Source: Tahibacter caeni
Lineage (GTDB): Bacteria > Pseudomonadota > Gammaproteobacteria > Xanthomonadales > Rhodanobacteraceae
NCBI RefSeq assembly: GCF_024609805.1
Contig: NZ_JANFVR010000014.1
Location: forward strand, 1 to 35,183
Length of the DNA stretch: 35,183 nucleotides
Direction of reading: 5' to 3'
The notes beneath the pieces are model-generated. The model did no database searches, was not told the DNA's origin, and was given only the letters and a program-made list of their open reading frames with translations. The position numbers were made by a program, and so were the translations under genes. Positions 15,332 to 22,426 of the stretch are shown in pieces (the stretch's first letter is position 1; every line of letters starts with the position of its first letter).

Positions 15332-18300
15332 ATGCGAACCACTGTATTGCGCCAGCGGACCGCGCTCGTCGCGGCGATCGCTGCCGTCGTGTTCAGCGCC
15401 GGCGCGTCGGCCGGCCATTTCGGCGAGGCGGAGAACTTCGCCTCGAGCGCGCCGCGCGCGGCCAGCGACAGCGCCGCCCGCTCGCGCTTCATCATCGGGT
15501 TCAAGGACGCGCCGCTGGCCCTGGCCGCCGGCATTCCGCGCCAGGAGAACCGGCGCATCGCGCTCGAGTCGATGCCGGCGCAGAGCTACGTCGCGCAGCT
15601 CGCGGCGCGCCAGGACCAGTTCCTCGCCGAGGCCTCGCAGCTGCTCGGCCGCGACGTGCCGGCGCTGATGCGCTTCCAGCACGCCTACAACGGCGTCGTG
15701 CTCGAACTGACCGACGACGAAGCCGGCCTGCTGCGCGCGCATCCGTCCGTCGTCCGCGTCGAGGCCGAGCAGCTGCTGCCGCTCAACACCGACCGCGGTC
15801 CGACCATGATCAACGCGCCGGCCGTCTGGGACGGCAGCGGCACGCTCGGCAATCTCGCGACCAAGGGCGAGGGCGTGGTCATCGGCGTCATCGACAGCGG
15901 CCTCAATGTCGCCAGCGACGCCTACGCGGCGATGGGCAGCGACGGCTACGCGCACGTCAACCCGCTCGGACCGGGCAGCTACCTCGGCTGGTGCAATCCG
16001 TCCAATCCGAACCACGTCGCCGGCCGCGACGTCTGCAACGACAAGCTGATCGGCGGCTGGGACTTCATGGACGCGCTGGCGGCCTCGCCGAACGTCGAGG
16101 CGCGCGGCTTCGAGGACGAGGGCGGCCATGGCTCGCACACCTCCAGCACTGCGGCCGGCAACGCACGGCAGGTCACGTTCAACGGCATCACGCGCAACGT
16201 CTCGGGTGTCGCGCCGCACGCCAACCTCGTGATCTACGACGCCTGCTACACGAGCTCCAGCGGCGGCCTGTGCCCGACCACGGCCACCACGGCCTCGGCC
16301 AACCAGGCCGTCGCCGACGGCGTCGTCGACGTGCTGAGCTTCTCGATCGGCGGCGGCACCTCGCCGTGGACCGACACGACCTCGCAGGCCTTCCTGGCCG
16401 CGCAGAACGCCGGCATCATCGTTTCCGCATCGGCCGGCAACTCGGGCCCGACGCCGGCCACGCTCGGCCACGTCGAGCCCTGGACGATCACGGTCGGCGG
16501 CACCATGCACGACCGCGTGTTCGGCTTCAATTTCAACCTGACCGGCCCGGGCTCGCCGCCGGCCAACACGCAGAACATCACCGTGCGTCCGGGCGCCGCG
16601 CCGATCGCGTCGGCCACGCTGACCGCGCCGATCATTCCGAGCCCGAACTTCGCCAACGGCGCGACCGACGGCTGCACGGCGTTTCCGGCCGACACGTTCC
16701 GGCGCGGCGGCATCTCGGGCATCGCGGTGCTGCACCTGGACGCGGTGACCAGCAGCTGCGCGAGCGGCGCGCGGCGCACGGCGGCGCTGAACGCGGGCGC
16801 GGCCGGCGTGATCTTCGTCGACGTCGCGCCGCTGAACCTCGGCGCGAGCGGCACGAGCTATTCCATGCTGATGCGCGACTGGAACAACGTCGCCGCGCAC
16901 ATCGCGACCGATCCGTCCAACGCGAACGCGTCGATCGCCGTGCCGCTGAACGTCGGTCCCGGCGCGCCGGATGCGGTCTACTACTCGACCTCGCGCGGCC
17001 CGAGCCCGATCAGCCTGCTCAAGCCCGACCTCGCCGCGCCCGGCGTGGAGATCCTCGCGGCCTACACGCGCTGGGTCGCCGCGGCGCCGGCGCCGTTCGG
17101 CGGCGCGGTGAACACGGCGAACAACAACATCGCCAACGTGCTGAGCGGCACGTCGATGGCGGCGCCGCACGTCGCCGGCGCGGCCGCGCTGCTGCGCGCG
17201 CTGAACCGCTCGTGGACCCCGGCGCAGGTGAAGTCGGCGCTGACGACGACGGCCAGGCCCGACCTCATGGAAGTCGACGGCGTGACGCCGACGACGCCGT
17301 TCGCGACCGGCGCCGGCCGCATCGACGTGGCCCGCGCGAGCAAGGCCGGCCTGATCCTCGACGAAAGCGCCGCGAACTACGTAGCGGCCAATCCGGCCGC
17401 CGGCGGCAACCCGTCGCAGCTGAACATCGCGAGCTTCCAGAACCTGTCCTGCGTCGGCACCTGCACGTTCCCGCGCACGTTCAAGAGCACGCGCACGGCG
17501 CCGGTGACCTGGACCGCGACCGTCAGCGGCTTCCCGGCCGGCGCGGTGACCCTGGCCCCGGCTTCGTTCACCGTGGCCAATGCGGGCACGCAGGCGGTCA
17601 CGTTGTCGGCAGATTCGCTGCAGCTGCCCGACGGCCAGACCGTGTTCGGCGAAGTCGTGCTGACGCCGAGCAATCCGGCGATCCCGGTCTCGCGCATGCC
17701 GGTCGCGCTGCGCAAGGCGCTGCCGGAAATCGACGTGTCGCCGACCTCGCTGAGCGCGAGCGTGCCGGCCGGCCAGTCGGTCACGCGCAACCTGACCGTG
17801 GCCAACCTCGGCAACCCGAGCGTGGTCTGGGACATCGACACGTCCGGCACGGCGCAGTCCAACCTGCTGCGCCAGGCCTTCGACGGCGTCCGCGGCAATG
17901 CGTCGGACTTCTTCATCGGGTCCAACGGCGGCTTCTACCAGGCGGAAGACTTCATTTCGCCGGACAACGCCACCTTGCGCAGCATCGACGTCGAAGGCTT
18001 CATGACCGGCACCGGCGGCACCCTGCAGGCCACGGCCACGCAGATCACGTTCAAGCTGTACGCCGATGCGGCCGGCATGCCGGCCGGCCATCCGGAAGCC
18101 GGCACGGGCGGCGAGCTGTATTCGTGCACGCGCACGCCGAGCGGCGTGAACAGCGCGGGCCTGACGTTCCGTTCCACCGACGGCGCGCTGTTCGGCCTCA
18201 ACGTCAACGACGCCGCGGCGGCGGGCTGCCCGGCGCCGCCGGCGCTGACGGCCGGCGTGCGCTACTGGGCGCTGGCCTATCCGACCGTGCCCGGCACGAG

Positions 18301-18706
18301 CTCGTCGCGCCGCTGGATCCTCGGCCGCGCGACGACGCACAACGGCCTGCCCGGCATGTCGCTGACCTCGACCGCGCTCGGCGGTACGGCGACCTGGACC
18401 GCGCTCGCGCCGGTGGCCGGTCCGCCGGCGTCGCTGGAATCGCTCGCGGTCAGCGTCACGACCAACGTGACCTGCGGCGCGCCGTGGCTCAGCGCATCGC
18501 CGAACGCCGGCAACCTCGGTGTCGGCGGTTCGGACACGGCGGTCGTCACGGCCGATGCGTCCGCGCTCGCGATCGGCAACTACCGCGGCTTCGTCTGCGT
18601 CGACAGCAACGGCACCGATGCGGATGAACCCAAGACCGCCGTGCTGTTCTCGCTCGACGTGAACGACCGCATCTTCGCCAGCGGCTTCGAAGCGCCGGCG
18701 CCGTAG
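15332..18706 (+). CDS. secreted subtilisin-like serine protease (S8) with PA-type insert
   Basis: The start ATG at 15332 gives a signal peptide (MRTTVLRQRTALVAAIAAVV, cleavage near A-S-A/G). The open frame further upstream has no such feature. The 1124-residue protein has an inhibitor-I9-like propeptide (from about residue 50, R-F-I-I-G-F-K-D). Its S8 domain has catalytic Asp188 (V-I-D-S-G), His266 (G-H-G-S-H) and Ser608 (G-T-S-M-A-A-P-H-V-A-G). Between His and Ser lies a PA-like insert, common in large secreted subtilases. The C-terminal half is beta-rich (fibronectin-III/immunoglobulin-like) and ends R-I-F-A-S-G-F-E-A-P-A-P, resembling a short C-terminal tail found on exported proteins of this bacterial group (my recollection, not checked). 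It digests proteins outside the cell. It is monocistronic, with a strong terminator downstream. Confidence 0.95.
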   Translation: MRTTVLRQRTALVAAIAAVVFSAGASAGHFGEAENFASSAPRAASDSAARSRFIIGFKDAPLALAAGIPRQENRRIALESMPAQSYVAQLAARQDQFLAEASQLLGRDVPALMRFQHAYNGVVLELTDDEAGLLRAHPSVVRVEAEQLLPLNTDRGPTMINAPAVWDGSGTLGNLATKGEGVVIGVIDSGLNVASDAYAAMGSDGYAHVNPLGPGSYLGWCNPSNPNHVAGRDVCNDKLIGGWDFMDALAASPNVEARGFEDEGGHGSHTSSTAAGNARQVTFNGITRNVSGVAPHANLVIYDACYTSSSGGLCPTTATTASANQAVADGVVDVLSFSIGGGTSPWTDTTSQAFLAAQNAGIIVSASAGNSGPTPATLGHVEPWTITVGGTMHDRVFGFNFNLTGPGSPPANTQNITVRPGAAPIASATLTAPIIPSPNFANGATDGCTAFPADTFRRGGISGIAVLHLDAVTSSCASGARRTAALNAGAAGVIFVDVAPLNLGASGTSYSMLMRDWNNVAAHIATDPSNANASIAVPLNVGPGAPDAVYYSTSRGPSPISLLKPDLAAPGVEILAAYTRWVAAAPAPFGGAVNTANNNIANVLSGTSMAAPHVAGAAALLRALNRSWTPAQVKSALTTTARPDLMEVDGVTPTTPFATGAGRIDVARASKAGLILDESAANYVAANPAAGGNPSQLNIASFQNLSCVGTCTFPRTFKSTRTAPVTWTATVSGFPAGAVTLAPASFTVANAGTQAVTLSADSLQLPDGQTVFGEVVLTPSNPAIPVSRMPVALRKALPEIDVSPTSLSASVPAGQSVTRNLTVANLGNPSVVWDIDTSGTAQSNLLRQAFDGVRGNASDFFIGSNGGFYQAEDFISPDNATLRSIDVEGFMTGTGGTLQATATQITFKLYADAAGMPAGHPEAGTGGELYSCTRTPSGVNSAGLTFRSTDGALFGLNVNDAAAAGCPAPPALTAGVRYWALAYPTVPGTSSSRRWILGRATTHNGLPGMSLTSTALGGTATWTALAPVAGPPASLESLAVSVTTNVTCGAPWLSASPNAGNLGVGGSDTAVVTADASALAIGNYRGFVCVDSNGTDADEPKTAVLFSLDVNDRIFASGFEAPAP

Positions 18707-18747
18707 CGCGGACGCGCGCCGGCGTCGCTGCCGGCGCGGCTTTCCGG

Positions 18748-18779
18748 GCCGACCGTCTTCGGACGGTCGGCTTTTTTTT
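18748..18779 (+). terminator. Rho-independent terminator of the subtilase gene
   Basis: A perfect 10-bp stem (GCCGACCGTC and its complement) is closed by a TTCG tetraloop and followed by eight T residues, 42 bp after the protease stop. This is a textbook intrinsic terminator. Confidence 0.95.
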
Positions 18780-18888
18780 GTGGGCGCGTGTCCGGCCCGC
18801 GCGGTGCGGGCCGGAACGTGCGGGCCTGCGGTGCTGCGCGAATGGTGCGTCGCGCGGGTTGCCGGCAAGCCGCCGGCGAAACGCAACG

Positions 18889-19080
18889 TCACGGTGTCAG
18901 GGGCGGCGTCGAGGTGCCGAGGCGTTGCCAGAGCAACTCGCCGGCCCGGATGCCGAGCGCGAAGCCACCCACCAGGAACGGCACGCTTCCAAACAGGCAG
19001 ACGGCGTGGACGACTCGGTCGAATGGCCGGAAGAAAAACGGGGCCGGTTTCCTCGGTCGCTTCGATTCGTGATGGAGACC
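18889..19080 (-). pseudogene. start-less reading frame, possible small membrane protein or remnant
   Basis: On the minus strand, directly after the FHA-decahaem gene, one frame reads R-P-F-D-R-V-V-H-A-V-C-L-F-G-S-V-P-F-L-V-G-G-F-A-L-G-I-R-A-G-E-L-L-W and stops at 18891-18889. Its third codon positions are almost all G or C and it contains one plausible transmembrane helix, so it looks like real coding sequence. However, no ATG, GTG or TTG lies before the hydrophobic part: the frame is blocked upstream by a stop overlapping the end of the decahaem gene. It may be a frameshifted extension of that gene, a remnant, or a gene with a non-standard start. Confidence 0.35.
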
Positions 19081-19084
19081 GGCC

Positions 19085-20767
19085 TCAAAGCTTGTTCAAG
19101 CTCAACGTCGTCGACTGATGGTAGCGATGGCAGTCCACGCAGGTGCTCGCGACCTTGCTGCCGCCGTTGGCGCCGGCATGGCACTGGCGGCAGTTCGCGA
19201 TGTCGGGGATCAGCAGGTCGCTGGCGCTCTTGGATTCGGCGGCCTTGTGGCAGTCCTTGCAGTCCATCGTCGAGTGCTTGGCGTGCGTGAACTTCGCTTC
19301 GCCGTACCAGATGCCCGAGACGCGCACGGGCGCGATCTGCCAGCCCGATCCCGGTGCGGCGCCCGCGGCGGCCGGCCGCGTGACCGTGTGGCAGGTCACG
19401 CAGGCGCGGCCGGTGAAGACGCTGTCGGCGACCTGGCGCGACTTGTCGCGGGCCCAGCTCAGCGCCTCGATGGTCTGCTGCTGGCTCAGCGGCGGGTCGC
19501 CGGGACGGCGTCGCTGCTGCACGAAGCCCGGCGCGCTGGTTTCGGTGTAGCCGCCTTCGAGCGCGCGCCTGGCGTAGTAGTCGTCGAGCATGTAGACGAC
19601 CTCGGCGACCTTCGCGTGCGGCACCTGGCGGTCGGGCGCGAACGTGTCGAAGCCGAGCGTATGGCAGTCATGGCACATGCTCTCGAAGTCGACCGGCTTC
19701 ATCGCGAGGCCGCCGGCATCGGGCTGGTGGCAGCTCGCGCAGGTCAGCGTGCGGCGGCCCGACGGCGCGTTGAGATCGGGCTTCAGATGCTTGGCATGGT
19801 CGAACTTCAGGCCTGAGTTTTCCTTGAGCCCGGCGGTCAGGGTCGTCAGCTGCGGCGCGAAGCGGCCGTTCGCGTCCCAGGCCGGCAGGCGCACGCGGAA
19901 TTCCGGATGGGTCTTGCCGAAGTCGCGCGCGTCGGCGAGCGCGCTCGCGTTCTGCGTGCGCGCCGCCAGGTCGGTATGGCAGTCGGCGCAGAGCTTCTGG
20001 TCGGTGTTGACCATGCCGTCGAGGCCGAGGTGATCCTGATGGCAGCTGCCGCAGCGCGCCTCGCCGAGCTGGGGCAGGTTGAAGCGCGCCGGGTCCGCGT
20101 GCGCGGCCATCTTCGTATGGCAGCTCGTGCAGGCCGTGTCGCGCACGGTCAGGAACGGCGTCCGGTGGCATTGCTTGCAGTCGTCGCCGAAGAAGCGGTG
20201 CGCCGCGTCGAGCGGGCCCGGATTCCAGCTCGCCGTCGTCGGCAGGCCGACGTGGCCCATGAACTTGCCGAGGGCCGGCACGAAATGCGTCGCGGCCGGC
20301 AGCAGCAGGCCGAAGCCGAGCACGAGCAGGAACAGGATCCACGACGGCGCGCGCTTGCCGAGCCAGGTTTCCTTGAGCGAGGTCGGCTTTGCACGCTTGG
20401 CCTTGGCGGCCTCCTGTTCGGTCTTGTCGAGCGTGGAGATCTCGACCGCGGCCTCGAAATCGCGCGGCGGATCGAGCAGCACGATGCGCGTGGAGGCGAT
20501 CTCGACGACCGCGCCGGCGCCGACGTTGGTCGAGTAGGTCAGCTCGCCGTTGACGCGGATGCCGGCCAGGATCAGCGACTCGACCGTGTAGCGGCCCGGG
20601 CTGGTCGAGGTCACGCGCGCATGGTTCAGCGCGGCGCGGATGTCCGACAGGAAGATCGCCTGGTCGGCGGCGCGGCCGATCGACAGCACGTCGCCGAAGT
20701 GCACGTCCTCCTCGTACGAGACGGCGCCCTTGCCCTGCTTGAGTACCCGACGGATCAGCCAGCGCAT
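19085..20767 (-). CDS. FHA-like domain fused to a membrane-anchored decahaem cytochrome
   Basis: This protein has 560 residues. The N-terminal 100 resemble a forkhead-associated domain: F-G-D-V-L-S-I-G-R (24-32), S-D-I-R-A-A-L-N-H-A-R-V (41-52) and R-V-N-G-E (71-75). FHA domains bind phosphothreonine peptides. One transmembrane helix follows at about 141-161 (W-I-L-F-L-L-V-L-G-F-G-L-L-L). The rest is predicted to be periplasmic, with ten CXXCH motifs: CKQCH (from 197), CTSCH, CGSCH, CADCH, CASCH, CHDCH, CVTCH, CKDCH, CRQCH and CVDCH. It should accept electrons from the membrane cytochrome b encoded 15 bp upstream and pass them into the periplasm. The fusion links a cytoplasmic signalling-type domain to an electron-transfer chain. 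The ATG at 20767 was used; the FHA assignment is by motif only. Confidence 0.88.
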   Translation of the reverse strand: MRWLIRRVLKQGKGAVSYEEDVHFGDVLSIGRAADQAIFLSDIRAALNHARVTSTSPGRYTVESLILAGIRVNGELTYSTNVGAGAVVEIASTRIVLLDPPRDFEAAVEISTLDKTEQEAAKAKRAKPTSLKETWLGKRAPSWILFLLVLGFGLLLPAATHFVPALGKFMGHVGLPTTASWNPGPLDAAHRFFGDDCKQCHRTPFLTVRDTACTSCHTKMAAHADPARFNLPQLGEARCGSCHQDHLGLDGMVNTDQKLCADCHTDLAARTQNASALADARDFGKTHPEFRVRLPAWDANGRFAPQLTTLTAGLKENSGLKFDHAKHLKPDLNAPSGRRTLTCASCHQPDAGGLAMKPVDFESMCHDCHTLGFDTFAPDRQVPHAKVAEVVYMLDDYYARRALEGGYTETSAPGFVQQRRRPGDPPLSQQQTIEALSWARDKSRQVADSVFTGRACVTCHTVTRPAAAGAAPGSGWQIAPVRVSGIWYGEAKFTHAKHSTMDCKDCHKAAESKSASDLLIPDIANCRQCHAGANGGSKVASTCVDCHRYHQSTTLSLNKL

Positions 20768-20782
20768 GCGTTCGGTCTCCGC

Positions 20783-21691
20783 CTACCAGTAGAAAAACAC
20801 GGACACGACGTGGGCGAACAGGGCGGCCACGGTCGCGAAGGACAGCGGCACGTGGATGTACAGCCAGACCTCCATGAGCGCCTGGTACTGGATGTCGCGC
20901 GCGACGCGCGAGGCCAGCACCTTCTTGCGCGAGAGCAGGTCGATGAGCTTGCGCAGCGCCTCGGCCTGGCGGTCGTTCGTGCCGCTGGCGAGGAAGTCGA
21001 CCATCGCGAAGATGGTCTGGCCGGACTTCGCGCCGCCGGCCGCGGCCTGCGATTTCTCGCGCGCCTCCAGCGCCGCGCGGATGCCGGCCAGCGCCGCGTC
21101 GGAATCGTCGCGCGCGCGCAGCTGGGCCAGCACGCCGCCGCCCAGGCGCGTGTTCTGGATCGAACGCAGCACGATGCCGTGGACCTTGGGGTCGATGCCG
21201 TCGGCCAGCGCGAGCGCGTTCTGGTCGAGCTCGCCGATTTCCTCGAGCATCGCGCTGCGCGTCGCGCTCTCGCGGTTGCGCGTCATCAGGGTCGGGTAGC
21301 GCAGATAGCAGTAGACCCCGAAGAAGCCCGAGACGATCACGAGCAGCATCAGCACGAGAAAGAAGGTGTGCAGGTTCCAGCCGACCTGGAAGCCCGCGTG
21401 CAGCAGCGCGATCAGGATCAGCGCCGTGCCGAGGTAGACGTGCGCCGACAGCCAGCCGCGCAGGTTCGAGGTGCCCGAGTACGAACGCTTGCGGATGCCG
21501 AAGAACATCAGCCAGAGGATCAGCAGCCCCGCGATCGTGCCGAGGGTGTAGCCGAGCCAGGTGCCGCCGTTCGGCGGCACGGCCGGCGAGTGCAGCGCGT
21601 AGGCGAGCAGCGAGACCAGCGACAGCGCGAGCGCTATCCAGAGCCAGCGCGATCCCGCGTGATTGAGTATGGATTCGTGGCGCGCGTTCAT
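20783..21691 (-). CDS. cytochrome-b-like dihaem membrane protein
   Basis: This 302-residue protein has five hydrophobic segments, near 17-34, 46-65, 82-100, 107-130 and 275-300. Two helices each carry a His pair 14 residues apart: His84/His98 (H-V-Y-L-G-T-A-L-I-L-I-A-L-L-H) and His280/His294 (H-V-P-L-S-F-A-T-V-A-A-L-F-A-H). This is the spacing used in membrane cytochromes b to hold two b haems between two helices. A charged soluble loop of about 140 residues separates the last two helices. The gene is 15 bp upstream of the FHA-decahaem gene, so it probably moves electrons from quinol or the FeS/FAD partner across the membrane to the decahaem domain. The family is not named with certainty; it resembles cytochrome b561 or ferric-reductase-like bundles. 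Confidence 0.8.
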   Translation of the reverse strand: MNARHESILNHAGSRWLWIALALSLVSLLAYALHSPAVPPNGGTWLGYTLGTIAGLLILWLMFFGIRKRSYSGTSNLRGWLSAHVYLGTALILIALLHAGFQVGWNLHTFFLVLMLLVIVSGFFGVYCYLRYPTLMTRNRESATRSAMLEEIGELDQNALALADGIDPKVHGIVLRSIQNTRLGGGVLAQLRARDDSDAALAGIRAALEAREKSQAAAGGAKSGQTIFAMVDFLASGTNDRQAEALRKLIDLLSRKKVLASRVARDIQYQALMEVWLYIHVPLSFATVAALFAHVVSVFFYW

Positions 21692-21771
21692 GCGCTGTCC
21701 CTGTGCGATCGGGCGTTGAAGGTCGCGTACTGCGATGGCTTTGGGTGGCGGTATCGCGGCGGCGCATCGAT

Positions 21772-21864
21772 CCTCTCCCCCAAGCTTGCTTGGGTGAGCG
21801 GGGTGCCGTTCGGAACCGAAGGTTCTGGCGCCCCCGGACGTTCCGACTGCCGTCCGGGGAGAGG
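21772..21864. repeat. multi-stem palindromic element
   Basis: Outer arms CCTCTCCCC (21772-21780) and GGGGAGAGG (21856-21864) enclose two further stems: CCCAAGC/GCTTGGG (21779-21794, overlapping the outer arm by two bases) and CCGGACG/CGTCCGG (21834-21857). It fills most of the 268-bp gap between the zinc-ribbon gene and the cytochrome b gene. Confidence 0.7.
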
Positions 21865-21959
21865 GAGCGTTGTGTCTGTCTTTCCGATCTGGCCCGGTGG
21901 AACAACGGGCCGGACTGCGCCTGGCCGCAGCGACGGGCCGGACGGCCGAGGCGGCGGGC

Positions 21960-22406
21960 TCACGCCTCGTCCTCCGGAAACCGGCGCGCGAGCCGCGCGC
22001 GGACGCGGCGCAGGCCGTAGATGCCGATGCCGAGAAACGTCACGGCGCCGGTTGCCGTTGCCGCGACCCATTTCCAGTAGCGAGCCGGTTCCTCGTGCCG
22101 CAGGATCACGACGGGAGGGCCCTTGCCGCCGTGGAACACGGCGCCGAAGCCGAGCTGCGCGACGAGGACGAGCAACAGGAATCCGCCGGCGATGCAGCAG
22201 GTCCAATAGCGGTCGAGAGGCCGTTGCGCCGCCTGTTCGTCGCGTTCGCGCAGCAGGCGCCGCGTCTGTCGCTTGCGCAGCAGCACCGGATCGACGGACG
22301 GTGCCGGATAGAACGTGCGTCCGCACTGCGTGCAGGCACGCCGGCTCCAGTCGGGCGCCGTCTGTTCGGTCTGGCAATGCGGGCAGGTCGCGCGCGCGTC
22401 GCTCAT
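21960..22406 (-). CDS. zinc-ribbon membrane protein
   Basis: This 148-residue protein has two CXXC pairs near the N-terminus (C-P-H-C at 8-11 and C-T-Q-C at 25-28) that form a probable zinc ribbon. A charged stretch follows, then two transmembrane helices (about 69-91 and 111-131). It begins 20 bp after the oxidoreductase gene on the same strand, so co-transcription is likely. No catalytic motif or haem site is visible. A structural, assembly or docking role for the redox module is inferred from position only. Confidence 0.75.
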   Translation of the reverse strand: MSDARATCPHCQTEQTAPDWSRRACTQCGRTFYPAPSVDPVLLRKRQTRRLLRERDEQAAQRPLDRYWTCCIAGGFLLLVLVAQLGFGAVFHGGKGPPVVILRHEEPARYWKWVAATATGAVTFLGIGIYGLRRVRARLARRFPEDEA

Positions 22407-22426
22407 CGGGAGCCGCTCCGCGCACG

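Noticed and set aside
15293-18892. Long minus-strand open frame opposite the subtilase
   Set aside because: The plus strand has a complete catalytic triad and signal peptide; the minus frame is a GC-rich shadow.
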